Source: Rhexocercosporidium sp. MPI-PUGE-AT-0058
Lineage: Eukaryota; Ascomycota; Leotiomycetes; Helotiales
Assembly: GCA_020746875.1 (NCBI GenBank)
Contig: JAGTJL010000010.1
Coordinates: 1,426,001 to 1,490,000, forward strand
DNA: 64,000 nt
Direction of reading: 5' to 3'
Shown: piece after piece, positions 1-12,587 of the stretch
Layout: every line of letters begins with the position of its first letter
Numbering within the stretch: the first letter of the stretch is position 1
Notes under the pieces: generated by a model
Database searches by the model: none
What the model was told of the DNA's origin: nothing
Seen by the model: only the letters and a program-made list of their open reading frames with translations
Made by a program: the position numbers and the translations under genes

Positions 1-3000
1 CCTGGGAGGATGAAGCTCTTCAAATCGAACTCCAAAAACTAATGGAACCGTCATTGAATGTCTCTCAGATTATCAAAATCCTCGACTGGCTGGCAGAAGA
101 AGTCTCAGAGCATCCCGATGCAGTTTGCGTCATTCTCGAAGTTATTGCTGGATCTATTTCTGGTGAAGAGCAAGTTGTTGATGCCGTCAACTCGCGCCTG
201 TACCATATTATGTTTGATGACAATGCAGCAGACAAGCTCAATCCGAGGTACAGGTGGCGCTCCTGGAGAATCATCTCACATACTTTGACCTGGATCGAGA
301 TGGGAGATTTGAGCAAGCTTGGTGCGCTATGGGAAGACAAAGCGAGTCCATTTGACTCGCTATCGGGCCTTTCCAAATCCGGGAGCATTCTCAAGATCAA
401 GCCTAAGGACAAGAGGGGCCTGGAATCGCTTGAGATCTTCCGATTCGCTTGCGCGGCTTGGACAGCGGCAACCAAACGGAGGAGATCCGTCGACTCTTTA
501 CAATCTCTGGACAAACCTACCATTCTTGGGTTTCTACGAGGTTTAGCCAAAGACATAAGTCAGTTCATAACTGACCTTCAGGAGAACAAGGACCTTGGAG
601 ATGAAATTTGTGGCTTGAAGCAGAATTCTTTGCAAAGAGGAAAAGGCTGGTTGATTTGGGCACTCGTTCGATGCTTGTTTGTTGAGCACCAGGATGTTCT
701 TGTGTAAGTTGACTGCACTTCCGCTGTCGAGTCTTTTCGTTAACCGAACAGTATCTTCCTCGCATCTGAAGTGAAAATCTTTTCAGAGATACTAGAACAC
801 ATTTTCTTGATAGCTTCGGTGACCTGTTCCGCAAATGAATCGACAGTTTCTAGTAGTTGGCTTGAGAAGAACCCAAAAGCCTTCCAGGACATTTGGAGGC
901 TTGCTTTACGTGGAGGAGCGTCGACTTTGAGAAGCGACATCCCGGACTCCATCAACAACCCGATATTCACTCATAGCGGACTCACTAGTAATTATACCCT
1001 TGCCGATATGTAATTCGAAGTCATATTAACCAGTTCCAGAAATATTTGTCAATATAATCCTGAGTCACGAAACGAATCTCACCAATCCCTTCCTTAAAAC
1101 CCCGGGAAATAATGCGTTTGCCATCCGTAGTCTGAATGATTTAACTGTCGATGAAATCCCCAAGGAGTATCGAGGTCGAATTATGTCAAGCTGGCTGCCA
1201 ACAGACAAAGCTGCCGAATCTAAGGATGGCCTCTCGTACGGATCAACCGTTCTGAATAATGGTGTTCTCTTCTTGAAGAGGAAAATCATGCGTCGCCCCA
1301 AGCTTTATGAAGTATGGTACTCGCTTTTCTGTATTTTGGACTGATCACTGATATGACTTAGGGAATGAAATTCCAAGAGCTCATTGACTTTGCGGATACT
1401 CTTGCTGAGGCGGAACTCCCAAGTCGGTTTGACAATCTTGCTTCGCTGAAAGACTTGGCTCGACTGACATTTGTGTAAGTGAGCATGCTTCTTTGCGATC
1501 TTAGATACTAATATGTGAAGATCCGCACTCCAAGCTGTCGACCAACCTCGGAGCAGTACTTACCTCTCTGATGCATTCAAGAAGATTCAGAGGAAAGCCA
1601 ACAAAGCTATCGAGAAGAAGAAGCATAAGATGAACTTCGCTGTCATCACGATGTTCGAAGTTGCGCTAAGCGCCTTCCATCAGAAAGCAGCTGCCTTGCA
1701 TGATCTGAATATCGTCCGAAAAGATGACTTGGATAGTGTGACTGCTTCTTTCAAAGATTGCATTCTATCCCAATTTAAGGACTTACTTCCCAATCTCCAG
1801 AAAGAAAACGCAAACGACACTCTGCTAGTTCTGAGCATCATCGGTGCTCTTTCTACACTTGGTGTGGATAACTCGAGGCTCACTGGACTCGAGGATGTAG
1901 CAGCAGCCCTGGTGGTCTCAGCTGGCAAAACGAGCAACCACTTTGGAGAGCGGCTACAGACCTTCATGGTGATACATGGACCCAAAGCCGATGACAGCAC
2001 TTTCGCAACTCAATTGAGTGGTTCTGTTACAGACGTGTACTCTCGAGAATCGGTTATTGCACGCACAAAAGCTGTAACATCGAAGATGAGCAATGACGAA
2101 AAGCTAGAATTGCTCCAAGAGCTACTCGGAGAAGATCTGGACGGGCTGACTCAGCTGGATACGTTGCTGGCTACCCGACAGGTCATCATTTCTATAGAAG
2201 GTATGTTCCTGACATCAATCTATGTTCTCGCTTCTCACACTATCCAGATACCCGGAAACCCAAGAAAGAGACTCGTCCTCTGGATGACTCCGACGACGAA
2301 GTGGAGGAAGAAGCTTTTGACCTGACTGAAGCATATAATATCCTGGCCTTGTACTTGAGACAATGTACCGACGTTGTACAATTCAACATCATCAGCGAAA
2401 CGCTGATGCTGATGCTTGAAACCAAAGTAAAGCATCACGCTCCAGAACATCGGTACTAAGCTAACATTTCACAGCGCCACAATATTTCTCAATATAATAT
2501 CGACGCCACTCTCGGGAGCATCACTATCCTCTGTTCGCCAGATAGCCCCAATCTTCACCCTGTCTACATGCACCTGTGCTGGCTAATGCAGTCCGTCCTG
2601 ACACACCAACGCCTAAAATTGAAAGGACACTCCCATCTCACGCAGCAAACGCTCCAATCCCTCCTCCGCTGCCTCTTCATACCCCTTCCACACAGCAACA
2701 CCAAGAACAGCAAACTCGGCCTCCCGCCCCCATGGCTTCTACCTAACTCCCACCAACTTACAGCCATACACGCCGAAGCATTCACCAAACTCGTCCTCTC
2801 AATCTGCGACCCCACAGTCTCAGCAGTGCAAGGCAACTCCAACACTCTCACATCCGAAAAAGACAAAGCCAAGCGCATCGCCGCGCAGTACATGAAGTTC
2901 GTGCTACAAGACTACGTCCGTGGTCAATTGGAGATGAAAATGTTACCCGAAGTGAGGGAGAAGATGATTCCTGGTTTGTATGCGATCTTGAACTGTTTCA

Positions 3001-3110
3001 CGGAAGAGATTAGAGATGCTGTCAGCGCGGAACTGGATTCGAGCGGAAGAGCGGTGTTCATGAGACTATATGCGGACTGGAGGAAGTTTGAGAAGCCGAG
3101 GGGATATTGA
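1..3110 (+). CDS. urb2: URB2/Npa2-type ribosome biogenesis protein, C-terminal part (5' end outside window)
   Basis: About 938 codons in seven exons: 1-703, 752-987, 1040-1311, 1362-1474, 1521-2200, 2248-2426 and 2475-3110. Each donor and acceptor fits GT-AG, and all phases agree. Urb2 is a nucleolar helical-repeat protein needed for 27S pre-rRNA processing and 60S subunit assembly. The clearest evidence is the C-terminal about 75 residues: YMKFVLQDYVRG, then a run around MIPGLYAIL, then SSGRAVFMRLYADWRKF, which is the conserved Urb2/Npa2 tail. The rest is helical and poorly conserved, with a basic KKKHK stretch and an acidic DDSDDEVEEE stretch. The reading frame is open at base 1, so the N-terminal third is missing. 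The gene converges on the Zn2Cys6 gene with 70 bp between stops. Exon 2 end and exon 3 start are the least certain junctions. Confidence 0.85.
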
Positions 3111-3180
3111 TGGGATGTTGATGGGATATCTAGCTCGATATGCAACAAAGACAACATTACATTAAACATACCTCACTCCA

Positions 3181-5223
3181 TCACCATTCTATGATCGTGC
3201 TCCTCTCTTCCCCCGTCCCGTTCTTCGCACATTTAATAACCAAACTGCTCTTCCAAGTATCCACCTTCAAATACACCGTCCTACACCTAGCCTCCTCCGG
3301 AATAACCCCATACTCGTCCATCCCCTCCTCCTCAATCCCCATCATCCATTCATTCACAGCCGCCATGCACAGCGCATCCCACAGCCCCTCCTTACACCTT
3401 ACCTTCCTCAACAGCTCAATACACTTCCTCCTTACCACTGGCTCACGACACCACTTCGCCACCAGACGCAACGGATTCACAATCCCAATATCAAACATAT
3501 AAAGATCATCCTGCTTAAACAGTGGATCGTCCGATATCTTCTCCGCGAGATCAACCACCGAGCGATATGTCGGGACGAAGGAATCTAGCGGGTGAGAGAA
3601 CGAGGAGAGAAGCATGACTTGGTGCGTCTGCGCTTCGATCTGCAGCACTGCCGCTGCGGCCCAGTTCCTCGTCCCTTCTTCTTGGAGGTTGTATAGTGGT
3701 TTAAAGGCTTTGAACCAGCGTAGCATTTCGTTCACGTAGCTGGAGTATTCTTTGCGTACGGCGGGTGGTACGGACGATGGTAATGCGAGGAGGGTTTCGG
3801 ACTCTGCGTGTATGTTTACTGTTCCTGTCTCCGTACCAGTGTCGATACATGTCATGAGCGTGCGTGTTGCCGTCTTGTTCTCTGGCGCAGGCGGTATGCT
3901 TGCTGTCGAAGCGATGAAATGTGATGTCCGGCGCTGGATGAGCTCTAAGTACATCCTCGACTCATTCAAGCTTACGAATAAGTCCGGCATATCCCGAACT
4001 ATTTGCTCGCCTTCATTCTTCATCCCAATATGAATTGACGCAGGTCGAGGGTCGATATAGTTCATGATCTGCAAATCCATGCGGTTGAAGATATTGACTA
4101 ATTCGTCAATGACTGCATCTTGCGGAGGCTTGCTATGCTCGGATAGCAAGCGTGGTTTCTGAGAATCGAGCCACTCTTTGAAGATTTTGTGGCCACTGAC
4201 GCAGTGTTGGAGGGCTTGGAAGTAGTTCCCTTGCAAGGCTTCGAAACACACGACGAGTAGACAGGCTATAAGTGCATCGTTGAGCCCTTTTTCGCCGGCT
4301 ACGAGGTTCTCTCGCATTTGCGCAACGGCGGTGCCATACTATTTGAAAGATTAGCTCTGCATTGTTACGAAGTTTCAAGAAGCAGGAGGGAATATCAGGA
4401 ATTTGATCTGAATACACGAGCCCCAGGGACCAGGTTTCCGAGCTACTTCACAGAATAAAGGGAATATGCTGACCTGGGTAAGAGCGAATCGGTACCGAGG
4501 GGTGATGGCAATACCACTAGTAGCGAACTTATCCTCTTGAAATCTCCTACCACACCCCGAAAGAGCACCAATCGCAGTTAAAGCACTGCCGATAAATGGG
4601 GTGCTATGTGACGCTTGAGGAAGCAAAGTTGCCCAAAGACTCGTTGGGAAAAGTCCAGGCAGTGAGTTGCTCGTGCTTTGGAGAAAGTGAGCAAAAGATT
4701 GGTAGTGATCCTGGGATTTGAAAGAGTGACTTGAGATTGATCGAGGGAGAAGCTGTAGACGTCTATTATCTAGGCTGGATTGAGTGGGTAGAAGGGGACG
4801 CAGTGGTCGAGAAGTCGGATCACGTATAGGTCGTGGCGTATTTTTGGGTCTCCGGGAACGATAGTGGGGAGGAGCGTATCTGAAATTTCTTAGCAACTTA
4901 TTCGGTCTACATAATTCTTTGACGACGAAACAGCTTTCAGTTGGAGATGTGGAACGATACAAATGGCAGTCACTTACCCGGCACAATCTCCCCAGAACCT
5001 GAGGCAGCGTAGGCAGGCAGGCTTGGTTTCATCACACTTGACTCTTCGTTCTCTACTCAACCACATCAATCAGCGGACTTCTCTTGTAGCTTTCATTGTC
5101 CGATTCAAATAATAGTGGAACACACTTGCATGTAAAGCACCCTGTCCTTGCCTTCGGCTTCCCAGCACGAGTCCCACGCTGTGGTTTGGGATCACTGCTC
5201 TGGGATTCCTGGGATATTGGCAT
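3181..5223 (-). CDS. Zn2Cys6 fungal transcription factor
   Basis: A 578-residue model in four exons: 5126-5223, 4978-5052, 4474-4879 and 3181-4338. Joining exons 1 and 2 gives a full binuclear zinc cluster with Cys29, 32, 39, 46, 49 and 56 (GCFTCKERRVKC, then KPACLRC, then GDCAGY). A basic, Ser/Pro-rich linker follows. The long last exon is helical and resembles the C-terminal part of the Pfam Fungal_trans_2-like group, with ACLLVVCFEALQGN and HCVSGHKIFKEWL. Such proteins bind CGG-containing promoters in the nucleus. The ATG at 5223 opens the only frame that splices into the cluster. The first intron has a slightly unusual GTGTGT donor. No target can be named. The neighbours, URB2 and an HsbA-like gene, give no clue. 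Confidence 0.82.
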
Positions 5224-7991
5224 CGTGGCACCGCCCCCTGGACTCGCTTTCGCCAGCCCAGATCAAGCCGAGCTCAAGTCAACACAGCCCGTATTGTGAA
5301 TATTGATAGGTAGACAGGACAATAGTCATGCCATCACGCAAAGGTAGAGATAAGCATTTTCTGCTGGAAAACATCCGTCAGATTTTAATGTTGTTATGGT
5401 GAGATAGATCCCTGTTGCGGCACAGCTCGCTTGCGTCTGGGAGAAGTGCACCAATCAGAAAATGTTTCGGAACCCCATTGCCAAGCTACATTTCCCCTAC
5501 CTCGGTTTCCAGGTTTAGGTATCCTACAAGTTTCTGTGGTGATTGCATGAATGCTTTCTTTTAAGTTTTGTCATTCCTTGAACGATAGTAATTTAACCTC
5601 TGGGAGGCACTACGGAAAGCCGCAAGCGAGGGTTTTCTTTTCTTTGTGCCAATGACGGCAAATTGCGAAAGTATCAAATCCCACACCAGAATCGATGAAC
5701 AGGATTACTTATTACTCTCTATTATTCGCCTTTTCTTCACTAGCTAAGCCATTCAGGAACTCCGTGTGAATGAGTACCTACAGTAATTGTTTGGCGAAGG
5801 TTCGAACAAAATCATCAAACAGGCATCAAAACAAGGATTCGTATCTCCGGCATGGCTCGCATCGCTAACTTCTCCAGGCGAACGCTTCATCCGAACATCA
5901 ACAGCCCCTCTTGTTCCACTCTTAGATCAACACCCACCCTGCGTTCTCCTCCATGGAAAGTTTAAATGAGGTCATTTTACAGACGATAATGCGCCGACTG
6001 AAAACTGCGATATGCAACAAAAGCTATGATTGAACCCCAACAACTCAGGCTAGCGACGTTTGGGATGGCAAGCAGGTAGTTGTCCCGGGTAAGTATTCAC
6101 TTCGGTCCACAGGTGCAGACACGGAAGCTCTCGCTTAAAAACAACAAACTGCCAGATTTGACAAAAACAAGACAAGAATGAAGTTTCATTTATTTTATCT
6201 CAACACCAAAGGAACTTTCGTGAAGAAAAGCGCCAAAATAAAGTAACTATCCTATATACCTTAAATCCAGTAGCCCTCGCTGCCGCAATCTTACTCGTAG
6301 CCATTGATGCCCACTTACGCCTCTTCTGCCTTCTCATGTCATGCACTTCCACTACCAACGCCAAAGGCTTCGCTGTCTTCCACAGTAAGGTAAAGGACCC
6401 TTAGAAACTTTGCTGCTAATGTTAGCTGTTAGCATGTCGGTTTCCGATAGCGACTTCTGTATCGATTTGGTAGACTTCCTAACAGAGGCTGGCTTTTGAT
6501 GATGGCTCCTATAGACTCATTGCGAGTCTGGCTGACAACGTACCTCAGTAGAAGTCACTTTTTATTTGTAAGGTCAGGACTAGCATGTATCCTCCCGGGT
6601 GTGACTTGCAGATGGCTCGAACAACGGCCAATGCTCGTTGTACTGGGTGCAAGGGCGCGAGTTGCACAGAAAACTAAAAAAGAAATCGCCAGTGACGAAG
6701 TTAGTCTCCAAAGTTTGTACTTATTATTCCCAAGTGGATCCACAGCGAACCGGGCAGGAGTAGGGGCGGGGGAAAGGGGATTGGGGGAGCCCTTAGATAG
6801 ATGTTTTCAGCATTGAGATTAACTAGGAGGACTACCAACGGTTTGTGCCTTCAGCTGTAGTGTCGTAATCATCATCGGGCAAATGGCGTCTTCCCGTTAC
6901 ATACCGAAATTGCCTCAGCGTCGGCCGCACACGGATCCTCATGCACTCAAAAGGACATGAAGAAAATATCCATCTAATCGCTGCAACTATGATCTTGGTA
7001 TATGATGGTAGATAGTCCATCGATAAGGTTTCCACTGGCACAAATCGCCATGATTAAACCAAATTTGATTTATCTCGCCAACTTCGAGGTAACGAGCCTC
7101 GTCTGATCACTTCTTAACCCCCTCCTAACCACAACTTCTAGGACTACAGCCAGAATACTCGATCGATGCTCCGTAAGAGCCTTCATGTTTCATCTTCATC
7201 CTCTCCTGGTATTTTTGCTGCTAACTTATTACTCAACGTAGTTGAGCAGGTTCATGGTAACATCATGAACGAAACGTCACTGGGTGGAAGGAAGAGCAAC
7301 ATCAGGGCCAGCGACAAGAACGAGGCCCCTCACGCAAATTAATGGAATGAAGTTGCAAATATATCAGGATTTGTGTACTATAAACAGGAGTAAAATCAAG
7401 ATTGCAATGGGCGAACAGCGGAAGATTCGGTATGGTCACGAGCATCTAAGACCGCGATATGTAGCCGACTAAAACTGCACACCAACAGTTCGCGGCCAAC
7501 CTTCATGATAGCCTTTGCTACTTTAATCGACGCTTTGGTTAATCTCAGCAAAGAGACCGGATTCTTTGCGCTGGAATGCGACTGGAAAGCAAAAGAGCTC
7601 GCTTACTCAAGGTATTGCAGGTCCAGATTATCATCCGGGAACCATTAGGAAACAGTTAAAGATTCTCTACAAATTAAGTACACAGCTCCATCAATAATGA
7701 TATCCTTCAGCGCCTGTATGCAGAGCTTTCTGTGAGACATGCAGACATCTTCGGCTCAGAAGCGAATCGTGGAGAAAAGTTCCGAACGATCGTCAACACC
7801 AGCCGAACCATCTCGGCAACCCACAGCACTAATAAGAACAGCGTCATTGATTAAGAGGGTGAAATATTTTATATATGTATTTGGAAGAGTTGGGGGAAAA
7901 GGATACATATTATTAAGAAAATCTCTCATATCCTTGGCTCGCATCCATCTCATCCTCTAACTGAACTGCATAACCCAGCTGCGCCTTCGTA
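5224..7991. other. Gene-poor interval, no convincing gene
   Basis: The 2.8 kb between the Zn2Cys6 gene and the HsbA-like gene is rather AT-rich. It holds only short open frames with no recognisable domain. On the minus strand around 6250-6530 there are two short coding-like stretches in different frames, one ending RRKWASMATSKIAAARATGF. No start codon and no consistent splice model could be found for them, so they are at most a relic. Confidence 0.5.
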
Positions 7992-8559
7992 ATGCTGTCA
8001 ATCAAGCTGTTCGGCCTGCTTGCGATAAGCACTCCCGTCGCCACATCAACCCTCACTACCCGTGATGCAGGAACCGACCTGATTATTACTGATCTGCTAC
8101 GTCTTGACCGCGCGATCAGAATCATCACAGACGCTGCAGGAAACTATTCTGGTGGTGCTGAAGGATACAGGGCGATTCGTGAATCGTTCGCAGAAACAAC
8201 GGTACAAATCGTATCACATACTCCGATGTCATGAAAATTCTCCGACGTAAGTGATGAACGTCTCTGGCACATTTATAACCCGTCTGACAATGGCAGAAAA
8301 TGTGAAGGACTCCAATGCCATCATCGCCATTGTTTCAAATCCAATCACTCCTGATATCAGAGATGCTGTCAACGCACTCATTGTGAAGAAATATTTGATT
8401 GATGCTGCTAGTTTCTCGAAGGAGACTGCTAATGGACTCAATCTGATATCCTATGATCATGACACTTTGATTCTGGTTGCAGTTGCACCAAAATTGGCTC
8501 TGGCGACGATCCCAGCTGCCACAGTACCTGTGCTGGCTATCGATCTCACAGTATGTTGA
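7992..8559 (+). CDS. HsbA-like (hydrophobic surface binding protein A) secreted protein, possibly broken
   Basis: The first exon, from the ATG at 7992, encodes a signal peptide (MLSIKLFGLLAISTPVATS). A typical HsbA/cell-wall galactomannoprotein start follows, with TDLIITDLLRLDRAIRIITDA and YSGG. The second part (about 8308-8556) continues the family: IRDAVNALIVKKYLIDAAS, then LATIPAATVPVLAIDL. These proteins are secreted, coat hydrophobic surfaces and often accompany cutinases or hydrophobins. The two parts lie in different frames. The obvious intron (GTAAGT at 8247 to CAG at 8296) comes after an in-frame stop at 8232. A join 8202-8307 (GTACAA...GAAG) restores the frame but has weak signals. 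The protein is also short at the C-terminus. Either this is an unusual splice or a decaying gene. Family 0.6, intact gene 0.35. Confidence 0.55.
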
Positions 8560-9987
8560 ATTTTGCGCTAAGCAGATCAAAATTTCACCTCTTGTCAACA
8601 ACCACAAAGGAAACGTGGAAGAGCCGACCTATAGCAGATACTTTGCATCTGTTCAGGCTTTGCTTTGCTCAATACCAATACTTCGATACTGAAAAGGACC
8701 ACAGATATCCACGAAGTTGTTATCATGGCCCTTAGATGATAACGGGTGCCAAAGGAACGCCTCCAAATGCTAGCATGCCTTCTCTCCACTTCATCGAATT
8801 AGCCAGAGATCGAACATCAATTCAAAGAATGTCTAGAAGCACCAATTTGAGAATTCTGGGCTGCGCAAGCATCAAGTGTAAAGGCCTATAGAGGGACATA
8901 GGAATACTGTGATTCTTGAATATATTTAGTAGGAGAAGCTCAATTTGGCTGTTGGGAAGAGTGTGAAGAAGAAGATTGCGGCGATACGATTCAGAATTAA
9001 CATGGACGGAGAAATGCGCCAGACTGACCAGAGCGGCTGATCTGCTGGCTTTACTTGTGCTGTGTTTTCAGCCGTCGACCATCAAATCTTGAGGATTTAT
9101 TTGACGATTGTTGTATTTTAATTTTAATTGTTTGAGTGGAAAATAGGTTCCCTGACTCAAGATCAGGTTGACTGAACCCTGCAATGGTACCGAGCTCGGG
9201 GATTCCGGGCATGTTCCTAAGTTTGCCGAACCCCATCAGAGGGGAATCCCTGATGATCGTATAACAAGACACTAATTTATTAAGCTAGAACATCGGTCTA
9301 TTCTACTAGAAGGATTTCAATCCGGGGCTGGCGGGGAAAACGGAAATATGCTGTCGGAATTGTCCAATTGGGGCAGCTGTCAAAGAGCGGCAAAGGTGGG
9401 GGAGAATGGGGTAGGTAACACAGAAGTCCATACGCTACAAGCTGCTTCACCTCTGTGAGGAACACCACTTTTTCGATGATTTCGTTCACTTGTAAAGCCT
9501 TATATTTCTACAGAAATTGTATGCAATTGACTCAGCTCCAGAAGAAATAATGATTTGGTTAACTAGAAATCGTGAATTTCAACTCGCAACTTTGGTAAAA
9601 GAGCCTTTTCGCGCTTTCGAGCATGTAGCGCACAGACTTTTGAACCCCAGTTCGTAAACACTTAAGCTGCATAGTGTTAGTCGGCGCATCATCGGGTCTT
9701 GGCCTATTATAAGTCATGATTGACGCTAGTCACTCTTGGGACAACTTGGAATGAGCGCTATTCATACTTTTTCCACTAATCGGGGAACTCGTGAGACAAA
9801 CAACTCGGGGAAATATGGATTCCCGATCTTCAGTCACAAGATAGGACGATTCAGACTCCACATCAGGTCGGCGGTGGCAGGAACAGAATGCCCTATATAT
9901 GGAGTGGAATTGGGATGTTCCCAAGTCCTGATTCTCGGGACCTGCAGCTTTCTCAAGAAAAGTTCGATTCCAAAGTCAGGTGCAATC
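8560..9987. other. Intergenic, nothing recognised
   Basis: Only short overlapping open frames on both strands, without domains or splice models. It contains the 3' flank of the HsbA-like gene and the promoter of the secreted protein at 9988. Confidence 0.5.
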
Positions 9988-11835
9988 ATGCTTTTCCGCT
10001 CGTTTTCCACTGCGGCCATGGGCTTCGCTGCCTTAGCTACAGCGTTGGCCAACAAGGCGGCAAAACTCTCAACAGGTAAATCCCACTAATGGAACGATCA
10101 ACAAAGCAAGTATAGCTAACAAGCAAGTAGAGGCCCAAGATTTATTTGACTTTGCCATGTCAATCAACGACGCAAGATGGGACAACTCTTACAAAATGAT
10201 CTGGAGCGAAGACAACGGCCCGTGGTCGGTTCGTTTCACTGCGTGGTACACTCCTGGGCTACTATTGCGAAACCAGGGTGATGATTTGGAAAATGCGAAG
10301 GACGCCTTAAGGTCTATGTAAGTCCATCGAAAACATCATTAGGGAAAGAAAACACGCTGATAAATTTAGTCTGGCTACTCAGATGGTGGAGAACTTTACT
10401 TCGCCGTGGTATGGTGACTTCAAGCTTTCTCCTGATGGCAAGTTCACTTCATGGTCTTTTTACTAGGATAATTATTAACACACCTCAGAGCCTGTTCCTC
10501 AAAGTCCACTTTACACCCCACAAATTTACGTACGATCCCCCAATCTTAGGCCGCATCTATGACACGAGAGAGCTAACTCGATATCAGGGCACCTACGATC
10601 CAAACTGGCGGGAATTCATTGGTTCCCAATTGGTTCAAGTGGTCGAAGAATTTGAGGATCTCCTCGGCCCAGATCTCGTGAGCGACATCGAAAAAGCAAT
10701 GGCTTACGCAGCAGTCGGAGCCATGAGAAGAAACGGTACCGACCCGGACAACCTCATTCTAGCCTACTCCAACCCAGGATACATGCGGGCTCTGAATGTG
10801 GGCTGGATTGGGTCTCGCCTCAAGAATCAAACCTTCATCGACTTCGGCAATACCCAAGGAACCGAGCTCTTCGAACTGTTCACCAAGAACGGAGCGAACA
10901 CGATGGGTGAATACAACGCCCCGAACTACTACGGCATGGATTTCTGGGCCTTGGGAGCAATGGCAAAATATGGGCCTGAGAACTCCACATTCAAGGAACA
11001 TGCACCTGTTATTATGGCCAAGCTCTGGGATGACATTGCTGATCACTACAATCCGTATCTCGGAAATATGGTTGGTCCGTACGATCGAGCTTACACTCGT
11101 GACATGAACGTCCACGATGCGATTCTCTCGGTGTACTTCTGGGGTATTTTCGGGTACGGAAGAGCTGCAATGCCTCCAAAGGGAGAACTAGATCTCCGTT
11201 ACGACGCTACTCAGGGTGCAGGAATCGCTCTTATCCTGGAGAATGTCGCGAGCGCCATGTCGTCTAAAGTTAGGGAGCAGTTATTGGGATCTTTCGGAGC
11301 TGAACGCACTCTCAGCCGAACAATCTACTACGATCTTGAGACAGAGGATAACAGAACGACCACCGCTTGGCTCAGCAAAGAGTTGATGATTGGCGGCCAG
11401 AAGCTTGCTGAGACTGTTGCTCGTGGCAAACAATTCGTACCTGCTATTGTGCACTGGGCTTCCGATCCCACACACAAGCCGTTCCCCCTCAATGGCGTCT
11501 TTAGCTTATTCCCTACGGCCACGACAATCACTGCAATTGCTGAAAGTCACAAGCTTACGATCAGCTACCCAAATACCACTCAGGAAGGAACGGACTCATT
11601 TCAATTCATGCTTTCGGGCATCCCACCACCGTGGAGTTTGGCTGGAAATGTCGTCGATGGGTTTTCCAACGTCCCCTGCTTGGATGTCAATGTCACTGCT
11701 ATGGGACTCCAGCGGCTCCCCACCGTGTACGGGTCCTCGATTTATGGGTCATGGTACTACAACATTACTTATGTGGTTCCATCGAACTTCACGGGGACGC
11801 CTATGGTGGCCTTTGATTTAGCGTATACTTGCTGA
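9988..11835 (+). CDS. Secreted glycoprotein of unknown function (fungal family)
   Basis: A 543-residue model in five exons: 9988-10075, 10131-10317, 10370-10437, 10489-10529 and 10588-11835. All phases agree. The third intron (10438-10488) uses a GC donor (GCAAGT). The first about 25 residues form a signal peptide (MLFRSFSTAAMGFAALATALA). The mature part is helix-rich with aromatic motifs: SPWYGDFKLSPDEP, YDPNWREFIG, AAVGAMRRNGTDPDN, EYNAPNYYGMDFWALG, and DRAYTRDMNVHDAIL. Many N-x-S/T sites suggest N-glycosylation. The helical layout with repeated Tyr/Trp/Asp motifs recalls alpha/alpha-toroid carbohydrate-active enzymes, but I cannot name a family or catalytic residue. The best guess is an extracellular enzyme of undescribed activity. 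Gene structure is well supported; function is not. Confidence 0.82.
10438..10488 (+). other. GC-AG intron
   Basis: The donor is G|GCAAGT and the acceptor CTCAG. Removing 51 nt joins LSPD to EPVPQSPLYTP in frame. Reading through changes frame and loses that segment. GC-AG introns are a small minority in fungi. Confidence 0.7.
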
Positions 11836-12587
11836 GTTACCACGTCAGCTTGCAAAAAGTAGAAAATATAGTACTTCAATAATTTCAACTGTGATTCACT
11901 TTATCGATGCACGCTGGGCTTCGTTCCGTGCTAGTAGAAACGATGCACTGGAAGAGCACATTTGTTTCTCGCCTCCGACTCTAACCGAGCCCCTGAAATA
12001 GTGATACCCCGAATTCCTTGCCGGCTAGAGTTAACAAGCCAATCTTCACAAAGGCTCATGTCTTACCGCGGTCTAGAACCGAATTATCTCAACACATCAT
12101 CTTCGATCTCGTTGACCACGTAGAACCTGAACTTGAAGCTGGGCTTGACATTGAAGAGGCAAACGATTGTCCAAGAACGACCGGGGGCATTTTCCTGCAT
12201 TCCTTCTTGCAAGTGTTCCAAGTGAATCTGAACTAATCTGATATGAGTATTGCAGGTCCACTTTCTTGCTAATATGTTCCTGAAAATGGAGAAACAATAT
12301 CTGCAAATTTTCATGCTCATCTCTGGGTACAGCTTGATTTGACAAAATAATGCACCCCTTCGAGGAGGCACATTCGAAATTACAAAGGTTTTCTTCGTGA
12401 ACAAAGAGTGTGGAAGGTAGGTGATGATGTCAAATTCTTGATTACTAATACGTTTATTGACTGCATGCTGCTCGACCTGTACTCGGACGCAGACTAGCGA
12501 CACTTTGCCCTTCAAACTGAGTGCATATAGCGATCCTGATGACAGGACAACCGCTTTTACCAGAGTAGGACTCCCCAGGAAATTTGT
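11836..12587. other. Intergenic, 3' flanks
   Basis: This lies between the convergent stops of the secreted protein and the Q-rich gene. A 143-codon minus-strand frame (12084-12515) overlaps it but has no supporting motif. Nothing else is seen. Confidence 0.5.

Noticed and set aside
12084..12515. 143-codon minus-strand frame downstream of the Q-rich gene
   Set aside because: No domain, signal peptide or splice context, and it starts and ends inside AT-rich flank sequence. Some residues look protein-like (SFKFRFYVVNEIEDD) but not enough for a call.
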